Shown in pieces: positions 44,068 to 57,300 of a stretch of DNA of 64,000 nt. This stretch comes from Megalopta genalis (lineage: Eukaryota > Arthropoda > Insecta > Hymenoptera > Halictidae). A program made the position numbers and the translations under genes. The DNA is taken from positions 10,744,001 to 10,808,000 of the forward strand of contig NC_135016.1 of assembly GCF_051020955.1 (NCBI RefSeq), given 5' to 3'. Position 1 is the first letter of the stretch. Every line of letters begins with the position of its first letter. The notes under the pieces were generated by a model that ran no database searches, was not told where the DNA came from, and saw only the letters and a list, made by a program, of their open reading frames with translations.

Positions 44068-45133
44068 GTCGAGCCACAATACGAACAGTAAGGTGGAGAT
44101 AATAAAATAACTAAATTGCAAAATAACGCATTGTGGTTCGATTACTTCCTTCGTCTGAAAAGAAATGATTCTTTTATACGAAAATCGTAGAGCCCCACCT
44201 CCCACATTGTAGATTCTTTAGCCCATGTTTCGCGACCTGATTAATTAAGTAAGTAATTACCTAAGTAATTCCAATAAGACCTTTAAGCGACGCTTTAACC
44301 AGTGAGCTATGGCGCTTCTTTTTTCAGGATTAGCCTCGAAATATTCTAAACATCTTGAAATTTGAGAACATGTTTTCATTATCGCTAAAATTACAATTTA
44401 AATAGCCAATGGTCACTGCTTTTCACTCGTGACGCGAAATACGTTCCTCCACGACGAGTAGACTCGTCGGCAACTGGTTAAGAGAGCATCTCTGCCTTGA
44501 AATCAGAGAACGTTTCGGAACGTTATCGAGCCAGAACGTCAATTGGCGGCGCGCGTGAAGAAACACACATCGACGGAACGCGATACAGACCGGGAATTAT
44601 ATAGTCCGATTACTTCCGTTGTTCCCGGCGCGTCTAATCGCGGCCAGAGGAGCAGTAAAACCGACTAATCCGGCGACGGTTCGTTCTACGGCTCTAAAAC
44701 GCGCGTGAAAACTCGCGACCGGTCCTGGACGCGTTAAGATTCATATCCGAGAGCGGTCGACGAAAAGCCGGGGGTGAGTGGCGGGGGGAGGGTCCGGCGA
44801 TTTAAACGCCCGTGCCTCTCCGGTATTTTCGCCGGCCGCTCGCTGGACACTTCGAACGAATTTTAGAAAAACACGCGTACGTCAGGACGTGTGTGCGTAC
44901 TGCGGACCGAAAATGAAAAATGGACTTTAAAATCGAATAGCTGCTGTCATATTATAAATTGAATTTCGGCTTCGAAGCGTGTACAGCTGGAATTTTTTTT
45001 TTTTATTTCGTTGCTCCTTCCCACCGCTCCCCCGGCTTTCTCTTTTTCGCCGACCTCCTCCCCTCCTCCCGTTCCCTTGGCCCCTCTCCCCGCCCCCTTT
45101 ACATCGACGAATTTAACGGTTTTTTTTATATTC
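44068..45133. other. unique; CpG-rich 44500-44850
   Basis: Contains two tRNA-like half motifs (near 44290-44315 minus strand and 44463-44510 plus strand) that fail full tRNA structure, and an 18-bp hairpin ACGAGTAGACTCGT near 44451-44468. CpG-rich unique DNA follows. No gene recognised. Confidence 0.45.
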
Positions 45134-45149
45134 CCTCTCTTTCTCTCTC

Positions 45150-45223
<74 letters not shown>
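45134..45223. repeat. compound (CT)n(TA)n microsatellite
   Basis: CT tract of about 37 bp immediately followed by about 54 bp of pure TA. Confidence 0.97.
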
Positions 45224-45225
<2 letters not shown>

Positions 45226-46804
45226 TCGGTTTTTTTCAACGGCGGGAGAGGGGCGGCTCGTACACGCCGACCGAGGCCATATCGAATATTTTTGACGAAT
45301 TGATAATGAATGCCCGGGAAAAGGACGAGCCTTCTCGGAGGGTGGCGCTGCGAAAATGCCCCGGGTTGTTCGCGATTCATCGGCCGAATTTATTGCGATT
45401 ATTCCGGCGACATTCGGGAATGCGGGATCGCGTGTCCCGGTGCTAAGTTCGACCGCGGATCCCGTTCCGATAAGGTGCTGCGTGAGTTGATCTTTTCGTA
45501 TCTGCGGATCGATACTCGTTACGGTACTTTTGCCACGTTCCCGCCGAAATATCAGAATCTCACCCTTCCGTTTCTTTCCTGCGGCTCGTCCGTTCGGAAC
45601 GCGTTCGTCTAATTTCTAAATGTTCCGCTGTAAAATCGACGCTTTCCGTCGCAGTTGATTTTTAGGAAAATATCCTTCAACGAGCGATGAAAGAAGAGAA
45701 AAAGGCGATTCCGTTATGTTATGCGATCGTTCCGATGTGAATTCGGCGCATGGAATTCGGGAAAATATGAACCTGGATTGTTCCGTGAAATGTTTAAAAG
45801 AGAAAGCACTTGAATCGACGGATCGGAGATTAACGCTTCGGCTGCCGCGTAATTTCTATGCTAATCCATACGAATTTCTTGATTTTATTAAGATTCGCAA
45901 GAGGTAAGAATGGTGAAATAGTAATAGAGATGTCATGTAGCTTTGCTTTTCGCAAGTTTAATTTCATTGATTAAAATACTTTAATTCTATGAAATTTTTA
46001 GGTGTTTCCGGCGCGGCCGTGAATGGTTAACGAAGGAGTGAATGAGACAATTAATCATGTTTTACGATCATTCGAATGTAGATGAAGCACGTAGTGGTGT
46101 CTTAAATGAAGTTAGTATTTATTGAACTATAAATGTGTCTGTTTCATACTTTCGCAAAAATGGCACGTTCCATCGAAAGATTAACGAACGAGTTAATATA
46201 AAAAGCAGCATACAGCGACACACTAAATCATAATTATTTTCAGAAAAGTACAAACGCGCATATTTCATAACAATGTCTATTAAGATGAGTTATTTATTCA
46301 ATTTATATGTTACTTACGGCAAATGTCACAATAACACTTGTTAAAAATCAGAATAAACGTCTTATCGTTACTCTTATAAACTAATATAAAACAGCTGTTT
46401 TTTGTGCTCCGTAAATCTAGCGTTAAACAATGATGCCGAAAAAATGTGTCCAACGGGTACAAAACGCGTGAAAAGACATTCTTAGAAACATACAGAGAAA
46501 TATTTTCATTTTATGTGAAACGTCCATAAGAAATTCAGAAGTGCGAATTTGCGGCTCGTGGGAGCCAAGCAAAAATACGTGAACTTTATTCAAGGTTACT
46601 CACAGTTCGAAACGAGAGCTTCATTAAACTTTCTCAAATATCTGCACGATCATTCCGACCATAAATGCGTAAAATGTACAGCGCAATTGTAACGTGGAAC
46701 ACGCCTCTCGCGAATCTCCGATATCCGGCAGAAAACGGCACGAACTAACACGGTAATAATTTACAATAGCACTCCAGACACTGTTTAATAACAAAAAGAT
46801 AATG
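45224..46804. other. unique sequence with one exon-like ORF
   Basis: CpG-rich to about 45650, AT-rich afterwards. A frame open from 45659 through 45907 is bracketed by an acceptor-like TTTTTAG at 45658-45664 and a donor-like AAGAGGTAAGA at 45897-45907, but the encoded peptide (ending RLPRNFYANPYEFLDFIK...) is unknown to me. A solo TTAA-type end (AAATCTAGCGTTAA) lies at 46413-46426. Confidence 0.4.
46401..46426 (-). mobile_element. solo end of a TTAA-type element (family G)
   Basis: Read inward from TTAA the sequence is TTAACGCTAGATTTACGGAG, then CAC. The same pattern (TTAAC-R-CTAGATT, 5-6 bp, AGCACTAAA) occurs at 58171-58197 and 59651-59673. I found no matching left end, so this is a relic or a half element. 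Confidence 0.5.
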
Positions 46805-46858
46805 GAGAGAGAGTGAGAGAGAGATATAAAGAGAGAGAGATGGGGGGAAAGGGAGAGT
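46805..46858. repeat. (GA)n microsatellite
   Basis: Imperfect GA tract ending in GGGGGGAAAGGGAGAG. Confidence 0.93.
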
Positions 46859-49156
46859 AAGCTAGGTCGAAGCAAAATTTACGTACGGACAGTTCGGAGC
46901 GAGGCGTTTCGTCTGGGCATATCGGGGGCCGTTATCGAGCATCGGCCAACCTGATTATGCTAAGCACCAAAATCGATAGCATTAGGACGCAGACGTTCCC
47001 TGCTCCCCCGTTGGGAGCGGCCGAGCTCCTCGTCGGCCGATCCGAACCCTTTCGTTCATGTAATCACGGCGACATAATCAGTATGCAAAGTCCGGGGGCC
47101 TGAGTCCACTCAGTGTCGACGAACCACGCGAAACGTTCCGGGTTTTGAAACGTACTGTGACTCTTATTAATACTCGGACATCCTCTAAAACAGAATCAAT
47201 CCTTTAACCCATTATCATTTCTTGACTGTTTCCATGTGAATCCTATTTCTCGTGTTTTATTTTCCTCTGGAACGGGATTGTTGATATCGTCTAATTTTAT
47301 TATTAAATAAAATTCACAATTTGACTAATAAAATTCGACATTTTACTATTAAATAAGGTTCAACATTTTACTATCAAATAAAATTCAAGATTCAACTATT
47401 AATTAAATTAATTTAGCATCTCGAGTGATTAGACCTTGATGGTTGTGGGTAATTTATTAAAAATTACATCGCATTCGAATCAAATGCCTCTTTCTTCACT
47501 TTTTATTCGATAATAGAACTACGATATTTATGTTTTTCCAACCTTGGAACACATTAGAAAATCATTTAACAACAGAAAATTAATTGGCAATTCTTGGACA
47601 AGATTCTTGAAATGCGAGTATTGGGATAATAGAACAGTCGCTTACACAATTTGTTAAATCTTTTATTCGTATTATTGTTTCTATTTATTCTTCTATTCTT
47701 TTGTACTTGTATTATTCCATCTTATCTCTATTATTCTTTTATTTCCTACAATAGAGTGTTGTGCGTGTTACCGTTTCCACGCGGAACGTGATTGGACCTT
47801 AAAGAACTTCGCCTAATCGTCTCAATCTAGCTGCTAATTTTTGGAAATAGAATTACAGTATTCTAACGCTTCATAACTAATTGATCCTCTCATTTCGCTT
47901 AATATTAATCGATTCCATGATATTTGGTCTTTCCGCGAAGAACTTTCCGAAATATCGATTCACGTCAAAATGGCGGCTGTCACGTGGTATAATAGCACGA
48001 CCCTTTGGAAAGATCCTAAATTTCTACGCTTGCGACAGTCCGTTCTTTCGAATAAGCGAGGACTATTTGAACAAACTCTCACATTTTCTAAGGCAAAAAT
48101 TCCCAATTATTACCTCCCCGAGACTGCAAATGAAGCAGAGCGCTATGGAAAGAAGATAACCTCAACTTGTACACTATAATGGGTGCCGATGTTAGACGCG
48201 TGTATACGTTCGATTTCCCGGCGATACGGAACGGCCGAATCCTGATGTTCCGCGGCATTTGTAAAAGCCAGCCCCGGAGAGCTGAGAAATGACCAATTTA
48301 TCATTTTCGTTCGGTCTGGCCGGCCGTGGCCGGTAACCGATGCGCATAAATTGCATCGCGAAATTCCGGCGCAACGCCTCGGCACGTAATCCGACAATAT
48401 GTGGAACCGAGCGCCGGATAGATCATAATGGAATTTTAATAGTATTTTTACCGTCTTCGGCGCCTCGTCGAATCGCTCCCCGGAGGCGCCCACGAACGAC
48501 TTCAGAAGCCAACCCGCCGGGAAACTTTTGCTGTTCCCGAAATTCCTTTAAAAGTCGCCGGCCCGTCGCGCCGACCGGTTTGTTTGTATTTTCGCGCACG
48601 TGGTCGGCTCGCGCGTGGTGGTATTTTTCAGCATCGAAATTGGGGTGCGATGATTTTTGTTGACCGCGGAGTTTTCGCTTTCGATGATTCCGCCGAGGGG
48701 TTGGAAACACGGTCAGAACTTTTGCCGCGGGGCTCGATCGAGCGCCGCGCGAATGTGGAATAAATAATATATACCGAAGGGTAACGAATGATCCAGAAAA
48801 GCACCCCTTGTTTCAAGTAGTGCCCGCGAGAAGTTCATAGTTGAAATATTCTCGGTACGTAATGGAGGGAGCGGAATCATTTTCAATTTCCAACGGAGGC
48901 ACTCTATCTTTTTGCTTGCTCGCTTTTTTATAATTGACGAACCTCCTTGAAATTTTTTGCTTCGTTCCACCATCGCGCTACCTGCTTTCTATATATGGTT
49001 ATAGTCTTTTGTGTTAGCATGACATTAGGGGATCGCTGGATCCGTTTTAACATCGGGGAACTCGTATGCAAATACAGTTAGCGGAAGTTTCAGCAGTTGT
49101 TTTATAAAATTGCTGACAGTGCGTTCGCTGAATTTCTTTCCATTGGCGTGGGCACA
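46859..49156. other. unique; short AT tandem repeat and CpG block
   Basis: A roughly 30-bp AT-rich tandem repeat (TAAATAAAATTCAACATTTT type) lies at about 47294-47412. A CpG-rich block at 48180-48760 has overlapping open frames on both strands that look compositional. No gene recognised. Confidence 0.45.
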
Positions 49157-49460
49157 AAAGTCATTCTCTAGACAGTTGCGATTATTTACCATTTGCTACA
49201 TATTTGCAACTATTTATGATCGATACAAATTGTATCAAATTCTATAGTTCCTTTTTGAAGCAAACAACAGACATTGATGTAACTAAAATTCTTATTGAAT
49301 GGTTAGCCAAAGTCATTTTCTTGACAGTTTTGATTATTTACCAGTGTCTACACATTTGCAACTATTTACGATCAATGCAAATTGTATTAAAATGTCCTTT
49401 TTCTTAGCAAGCAACAATCATTGATGTAACTAAAATTTTTATTGAGTAGTTAGCGTTCAC
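49157..49460 (+). repeat. 152-bp tandem duplication
   Basis: Two direct copies (starting near 49159 and 49311) sharing TTTGCAACTATTTA, TTGATGTAACTAAAATT and GATTATTTACCA with moderate divergence. Non-coding. Confidence 0.88.
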
Positions 49461-49514
49461 GAATTTGCGAGACGAAACCAACAAATTAACTAGTTAAAAA
49501 AGAAACAGTAAATA

Positions 49515-49753
49515 CAGTAAATTCTCTCTAATTTTCCTTCAGCTCCTAAACAAGAAAAGATAATTTGGAAAGAGGAGATACGATTATTCGAGCCTTGCAC
49601 CTCGTTTTTATAATTACTGACAATCGGCAACTATAAAAATTAGCCGCGAGGCTCTAATAATCCTCCCCTTAATAATATAAATAATAATACCTCTTCTTCC
49701 CAAATTGTCCATTTTTGTTTACAAGCTGACGGAAAATTGGGAAGCATTTACTG
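49515..49753. mobile_element. family A hairpin MITE, copy 7 (239 bp)
   Basis: TA-CAGTAAATTCTCTCTAATT and GGAAGCATTTACTG-TA. The inner pair is GGAGATACGATTATTCGAGC and a partly decayed inverse. An AT-rich insertion (AATAATATAAATAATAATAC) in the right arm explains the extra length. Confidence 0.9.
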
Positions 49754-51848
49754 TAGTTTGTACGCAAAGTTCGGATAAAATCAGTTCCACCGATATCCTG
49801 TTGAACATTTATCAAGATCCACATGAAATTGACGAAACATCATCTTCTTTTACAAACCGATCAAATGATCACGTACTCACAATCATCATTGTACCCATTA
49901 CCTTGTGCCACCTAAGTACTAGATTTTGTTCCAAGGATTTCTATTCTAATATAACTGTTCAATTGCTAAACAGTAGGAGCTATATACACTATCAACATGT
50001 CAATTCTCCTTCATCATTAAACATCTCCCCACTTCTAAAAACGAACCTTGTGCTCTCGTCGCGAACATCAGCCGAGTACAGCAACCTAGTAACTAGACAA
50101 CTACGAGACAACGAAAAGATTCAATTCTCCTGGCAAGTACCGTGTAAGCACCGAGTCGCATAGTCTCGAAACGTCAGAATCAAATTCCTCGCAGCGAAGT
50201 GTCCTTCATCACCGATGACCGGCCTCCCCTCGGGCGTCTTCGCCGGCTGGTGTCCCGGCGCGGGGGTGGTCGGTGGCCGGAGGAATCCCGTTTTACCGAG
50301 CCGCAGGGCAGTTACCGGTCGCACGGCGTACGTTTCCTGTCGTTAGAGATCTTAACGTTCTAATCAAGCATCCTAATGTAGCCACAAATTATTACAACCT
50401 CTCGTTGCGGGCATTCCGAGTCCGAGTCGTTGAAGATCCCGGGGGCAAGCAGCCCACGCAGCAGCCTCGTGGCCCCGTGGAACGGGGCTAGGCGTCGGGG
50501 CATTTGCATCCAAGTGGCGTCCGTTAGCAATCCTAGCCCAATAATCCCTGTTCCACGTCGTCTATCGGCGGACGCTATCGGCTAATGACAAAACTACAGG
50601 CTCCGACGGTAGCGCATCGGCGCTGGCCAGCGCGCTCGGCACCGGTGGACGTCGGGTATCAAGTTGTTGCCGGTCCAGTTCAGTTGGACCCTCGCTCTCT
50701 GGCCAAATGATAATTTGCAAGCCCTCTTCCTCCTGCCCTAACCACCTCCACACACCACCGAAACCCACCTCTTCTCCAGGACCCCATTTTCCTCCTCTAT
50801 CCTATCGGTACACCCTCTCCTCCGGGTTCAGCCGCCTGGCCCCTCGCCGCCGCCACCGGCCCTCCTCTCTACCCCCGCAGCAGAACTCGTCCTGTCGCCC
50901 CCTCTACGTTCATGTCCACCCTTTGATTACGTCATAGCCCCTCGCCGTCCCCTGCCCTCAATCCTCTAATTATATTCACTCGCCGCTCCGACTCTCCGGC
51001 TCCAGGGGGTCCAATTCCGTTCACCTTTCATTACGAACTGGCTACGATTCCAGCGATCGAACCAGCCGCGTGTTTTTTCCCTTTCTTTTCTATCTATCCA
51101 CCGGACCCGTTCACTTGTATGCAAGCCGCCTGCCTCTGCCGCCTCTGCCGCCTCTGTCGTCCGTCTCCGTTCAACAGACCTATCGCGCGCGGCCCCCCGG
51201 CTATCTCCCTTCGTTCTATGCCTGGACTCCCTGGATCTCTCTGTTACTGGCCGGTGCATGTGCAGCCCGCGACTGGAATGGTGCCTCGGAATTTCCGCGT
51301 GCGTGCTGGATATGTCGCCCGCGAGAGAGGGGCGGGATTAAGTTTCTCGATTATTCGGCCGCGGGATCGACTTGACCGAGCGGCGACGGGATCCCGATGC
51401 TCCTACCGCTGTTCATGCTGCTCTTGATGCTTCTGATATGGATCGTTCTCTCTCTCTCTTTCTCTTTCTCTGATAACGCTGCCTCGGATGACACGATTCA
51501 GTCCCGATTGCGACGTCTTTCTCCTCTCGGGTTTCGCCAGCTTTAGCGACTTGGCTCGATCAGTCGAGCTAAGCGAAGCGATGTTGGTGTTCTACATTCG
51601 TGCGGCGATGCTGATCAGACAGAGTCCAAGATAGCTTGGATCCAAGATAACTTGGACAATGTGAAATTTGTTTACGGTTAAAGAACTGCTGTGAGAGCAA
51701 ATATTGTTCGCGTTGAAAGCATAGTTGCCGAGAATCGGTCATTAATATTTTCATTGCCAATTTAATAAATATGATAATGTCGAAGCGATTCATTTAAAGA
51801 AATATAAAGATTGATAAGCTGTACTCTGTCGATCTTTTTGTATCTTGC
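49754..51848. other. unique; GC-rich 50160-51430
   Basis: AT-rich to 50160, then a GC-rich region including a polypyrimidine stretch 50700-51000 with a CRE-like ATTACGTCAT at about 50925. A (CT)n spot lies at 51447-51470. Open frames around 100 codons at 51070-51430 occur in two overlapping frames. I call no gene; promoter-like DNA is possible. At 51625-51656 there are two adjacent 16-bp units TCCAAGATAGCTTGGA and TCCAAGATAACTTGGA, each self-complementary at its ends. Confidence 0.4.
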
Positions 51849-52310
51849 AGATCCTACTCGAATCTGGGTCAACTGCGAAAATGCATTATTAAATCCTGAC
51901 TAAAAATTTCTGCAAATCGTATACTGCCTCGTGGTACAAATAACCTTGATAATTAGAATTTCTCCCAATTAAAATGACCATATAAAACGTAACACTGTGT
52001 TTACAGATCTAAATGGTTTAGCAATCTCGACAAACGATTCTCGTAAATACGTGAACTATCTCATTGATACAGCATCAACATCACAATCAGGATTCCTCTC
52101 GAATCGAACCACTTCGTAAAATGTATCCTCGCGTTTCTAAATCGAAAGGGTTTAAGAATCGCGAACAAACAATTCCCACGAAGCGTAAACAGCCCCACGG
52201 TACATCGTTGACGCGAGACAATTAGGATTCCTCGCGATTTAAATTACTTTGTAAAACGTAACGCCGCGTTTCTAAGTCCGACGGGGTCGAGAAGGGACGA
52301 GAAGGGTTAG
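51849..52310. repeat. 134-bp tandem array
   Basis: Four diverged units starting near 51849, 51955, 52089 and 52224 (106, 134 and 135 bp apart). Shared motifs are AGGATTCCTCTCGAAT, TCGTAAAATG and the GCGTTTCTAA block. Later units are more GC-rich, so units have drifted in composition. Non-coding. Confidence 0.85.
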
Positions 52311-53729
52311 ACGGTAACGATTACGTCCACGGTAATCTTCTCATTAAGTAAATTCGCGGTGTCTGGAGGAGAGTGAAGCACGAGATGCATCTCGAAGACC
52401 GCAATCATCGTAATTCTCTCGCAGAGACCGTTGTAACGTGGAGTGCGGTGCTGGAAGATTGTCAAAAGTGAGGGTCTAAACGGGTAGAACGGGAATTCCG
52501 GCGGTCAGAGAGCACTTTCAGCGCGCGCGGGCTTGTGTTCCGCCGGCAATAAGACATTCGCAGATTTAGGAGCGGGGCTCTCTCTCGCATGTTTCTCAGT
52601 GCTTAGACATAGTAATATTCAAAAGAGTGGGCGTGCCGACGGTGGCCCGGCCGGCGGGCTTTTCGTACCATTCGGACGTGTTGATTATAAACTAATGGGC
52701 CCTGAAATATAGAGATATTATACGCGACGCGGCTAGTTATTACTTCATAATTTCGGGAAAATTATTAAGGAAGGAAGTGGCTGTCTGCTCGCATAAGAAA
52801 GCTTAGCTATGTTATCTCTGGAAGATTTAGGAGGATCGCGCGCCACGAATAAGCCGCTTTATGCATAAGAGCTTCGAACACACACTACACGTCTCTGGAT
52901 GACCCAGACGTTAAATTCCCCGCGAATGAATGTTTCATAATGAATTTACATAAGTACCGCCGCGCGCGGCCGTTTTCGCCGACGATATTATTGATTTTGC
53001 GTGCGGCTCGCCGCGCGCGTTTTCCTTTCGATAATCTTACGCTATCGAATTCAATTTGGCAGAACCGTGCCGCACAGGCGTTCGGTAATTTCGTATCGAC
53101 GAGATGGGGTCGCGTGTCCGCTCGCCACCATGGATGGATTCGGAAACTTTTCGAGCGGACGAACTTACCGCCAAATTGCCCGGCAAGATAATTTTCGGGA
53201 ACAATCTACTGCTAAAAGTTTCAGAAAGCGTCTGGAAGGTACTGGCCGACGTCTGCGTTTCAATGTGTGCGTTCCACTATGAGAACTTCGTTGCGGCTGT
53301 TTTAATAGACCTGCGGAGATGACTCAATTTCGCCGAGCACACCTGTATTTATAAATAAGTGCTGCATTTCCACCGCGGTAATTACGAAATGGCGCGCCGA
53401 CAAAAAGAAATTGTAAATTAGCGCGCGGTAGGAAAAATCCGATCGGATGAAATGGCCGAATACTTTCGATGCTATTGAAAGACAGGTGGGAGTAGCTCGA
53501 TCTCGTTTTTTTTTCCGGTAGAATTACACGGATTCCAGCTGTTATGAAAATCGTTGTGACGGAGAGGCTACGATCGAACGGTCCTGTAAATAAAAAACCT
53601 ATAGAAGATGACATGCAAATAGTGTAATCACTGAAGATGTGAATTTTTATGAGTATGCAAATTCCGGCCGCGGAATCAAATTTTGTTCTATGAGAAAGTG
53701 TGCGGTTCCTGAAAATTACGCGCGGAAAT
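52311..53729. other. unique; CpG-rich
   Basis: CpG-rich DNA with AT cores (52450-52760 and 52930-53340). Overlapping short open frames only. No gene recognised. Confidence 0.45.
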
Positions 53730-54330
53730 TTATGCGATAGTTATCCTCTTGAAAAATGAGCGCAGTGTCTGCCCATTGCTGGCTAATTCCACGTGCAATG
53801 GAAATAAATGAAACATTCGTCACGGATGGTAGGACGTTGATAAAATTAAACGTTACAGACTGTGAAACGTCTGTGCAGGTGGAAAATGCCAGAAACGGTC
53901 TAACCATGGCTAGCTAATTCTACTTGAGAAGAAAATGAATATAACTTCTTCCCCCCCAAAAAATATGCAGTTCGAACGAAAGTCGATATTATAGTTTGTG
54001 AAACATATGTGTATTTGGAAATTGACAGGGTCGCCTGATCATGATCGACTAATTCTACTTAGAACGAAAATACGTAAATCTTTCTTCGCGAGAAATGCAC
54101 ATTTCTGTCGAGATGGAATATTAAAATGTGTAAGACATCTGTGCTTTTGAAAATTGAACGAAATGTCTGTTCACTACAGACTCATTCTACTTGTGATGCA
54201 AAGAAACCTCTCAATCTTAAAGTGTACAGTTTTAAAAGAGTTTCATTTCAAAATTCTGAAACACGTCTGCTTTAAAAATATAGAATATCTGTTCACTACT
54301 GTCCAATTTTACTTAATCCGATTTTCTGGA
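53730..54330. repeat. 132-bp satellite, locus 1
   Basis: About five diverged units with the anchor GCTAATTCTACTTA at about 53785, 53916, 54051, 54183 and 54305 (steps 131, 135, 132 and 122). Each unit also carries GTGTCTGTYCAYTGCT-like, GTATACAGTTT-like, and ACATCTGTGCTTTTGAAAAT-like segments. The same monomer forms a longer array from 62800 to the window end. Confidence 0.9.
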
Positions 54331-57300
54331 TCGTAAATGTTTGTTTGGACTATACCAACTAAGCAATTATTGTTTTTCCTTGAAATTCGATTGCGTCAAA
54401 AATAAAGTACAGTAATTATTATCATTATTCCCGCATAAATAAAACTGCAGAAGCATACGTTTGTGAAGAGTGTGACAAACATTGTCACTTGTACTCGCAT
54501 TAACTGTGAACCTACGGTGTTATTGAGACGTTTAATTATTTAGGGAATAGTTTCATCCATTTTGTAGGATAAATATGGTATCTAAAATCGAATTACTTGT
54601 AGACGTTTATTGTTAGGCGAACACTGTAAGAGCCCATTTCATCAGAGAAATATAGCCCGTAACCGAACGGGTGTAGCAACCACGAAAGTTCTGAATTATC
54701 GTCGTCGGAAAGTTCGAAGAATCTGCGCGCAATTTTGAAAGCCCCGAAAACCTTCTTCCCGGCCGAAACTATGCCCGAATTTTCTCATAATTTATGCGCC
54801 TGCACTATGATCGGAACCGAGCGCGGCAGTTACGAAGACATTCAATATATGAAGTCGATCTTCACTTAACTTTGCAGTGAGGCTAGACGCGAAAAATTCC
54901 TAACCGACAATCTCTGCGTTCAATTCGCCGAACTAAATATGAAAACGAAATCGCTCTACTTAAATAACGTTCGAAAAAATTAGCCAAAGGGGCAAGTGGT
55001 ATTTTTAACAGCTCAGAAACTTCGCAAAATTAGCAGGAAATGAAGCAACTTCAATTCTGTCGCACCGAAATTTGTCTAATGTTCGGATTCGCAAGAAAAT
55101 GATATTTGACAAAACTGTTCGTTTAAACAATAATCGTTGCTGCGAAATGATCCGTTTCTAGATACCGAATTTTCAATTGCAGAGTCTGGAATGCGTGAAA
55201 ATTGTTGCACGATTTACCGTACGGGTTTTTTCAGTTTGAAATTTATCACAGTCCTGCGAAACGAACGACTACCACGATCGATAGAAATATTTGCTAATAA
55301 GTTTCGCCTAGCGGTAATTGCACAGTCGATGCGGAGATTCTCTTGCAAAATGCTCGCTCGTCTAACAACAACGGCCAGAATAAAATCAATTTACTTTTAT
55401 TATGGCCCGATGATTACAATGCGAGAGAGGAGTACGCAGAGAAATCTGGGGAGTCCGCTAACAAGTATCCGTTTGAAAAATCAGTGGGAATTCGACTTGG
55501 TGCAAACGGTTTTGTTTCGCACCGCCGCGAATAAAAAGGCGTTGCTGGGCCGCATTCTTCCTTAATACAGATCACATTACGGTTTAATGATCGCATGAAT
55601 CGAGCCGGTCCGCGTGTTCCGCCGATCTTCGGTTCGCGCGAGCGTACAATTAAAACCGGATAGAATGCAATCAGACCGCAGGGACGAGTTATTTTCATAA
55701 AAAATGTCTCGTTTCAGCAGGTGTAGCTCGATAACGAGCGGCGGAAACGTCGTAATTTAATTAATAATTCAATTTCATCGAGACACTAATTAAAAAGATT
55801 GATACACGGTTGAATCGCCATTACGTCGCCGGGTTCGCCGTGGAAAAACCATGGAGCTCGAACTCGCTCTCGCGCACCCTTTTCTAAAATGAAATAATAC
55901 GTTCTTTGTATAAACAGCAACCGCGGCGGCCGTGTGACGAGACACGAGAGTAATTAGTCGCTTGACGATGCTCGGCCCCGGGCCGCCGCTAAAAACCTTC
56001 GTCATTTTTCCCAGGTAAATGTTATCGACGACCAGGAACATCGTCCAACAATTCGACCGGCCCGCGGTGCTCCACCGCGCCCAAGAATTTACTGACATTT
56101 TGTCGAAACGTCAACCTTTTCAATTTAATAACTACTCAATTTATATTACTTTCGTGTTGCACGAATTCCGCGGCTTTCACGAATCCCGCGAGTCCCTTAA
56201 ATTGTTCCAATACATATTTGGAAAGATTTAGTGTGGCATTCCGGTGCCTTCGAAAATGTTTAACGCACTATAATTACAATATAATGGGATCCTTTTGTTC
56301 GGAGTTCGAACCATCGCGCTATGATTTTTCGAAAAATTCTGTAAACTGCTTCTATCTACGTGTTTCAAACCGTTTGTCGTAAATAATTAGTGAAAGTTAC
56401 ATCTCTCCTATCTGATATCTCTAATTCGATTTGGAGAGTGCAGGGAAATGCGTTGCTACGAAAGACGATTGCACAATGCACTTTTTCACAAAATTGACGG
56501 GGCACTGTGACCGACAAAATCGTCGATCTTTCAACCCTTGTAATTTCATGGAAAAACATGTTCCACGACGATCTATTTGTGCTCGTTTGAAAGGGTGAAA
56601 TTCCTACTTTCACACCTACGCACTTAAACTCAACAACTTCTCCTCTGTGTTTCAAAGTTCGCGAACTATAGCTGGTCTGCGGATCTTTCAGCACTCGAGG
56701 GACCTGCGCATTCTTAAAATGTAAACAAAACATAACAATTGACAAGATCTAATTTGGCTTTCATCTTACAACGAGCAATCGTTTAGCTGACGAAGGAAAC
56801 TTTTCTCTCGTTCCATCTTTTCTAAAACAACGTGTGACGTACGACAGAAAAAGATTTTCCGGGACATGTAAATTATCGGTGGTTAATTTCGCGTATTTTT
56901 TGGGAAGGACTCCGGACTGTGATATATCTATCGTGTGCCCCCCGCGCTCCTAAAGTTCCATAGTTGTTTTTCATAGTGACGCTGCGAGTGTAACAATGTC
57001 AATACTTTTTTGATCCACAGCGTTTTACCGGAGCCATAAAATCGACTCGCGTCGCTAGCTAACCGGCCGTATAAATATGCAATTAACATCGATGGTCTGG
57101 GTAATTTTCGCGGGAATTTACGGTGACCAGACCGATGCCCGTCCGTGTTTACCATAGCTAATACTCGGGGCGTGATTGGCGTAATAAATAAGTCATTATC
57201 GCGGGGCGAGTATTATTTAATCAACGAAGAAAATACTCGTGAACGGTCGTCTTCGCGTTCGATCGTTTTGTCCCTCGACGATCGGGTCGATCATTTCCAT

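Noticed and set aside
44265..44315. tRNA-Thr-like 5-prime half on the minus strand (CATAGCTCACTGGTTAAAGC)
   Set aside because: Only the D-arm region fits; no anticodon stem or T arm can be formed downstream.
44463..44545. tRNA-Ser-like sequence (D-arm TCGGCAACTGGTTAAG, anticodon-like CTTGAAATCAGA)
   Set aside because: The acceptor arms do not pair, the anticodon stem has a mismatch and the T arm (box B) is disrupted; at best a relic or chance.
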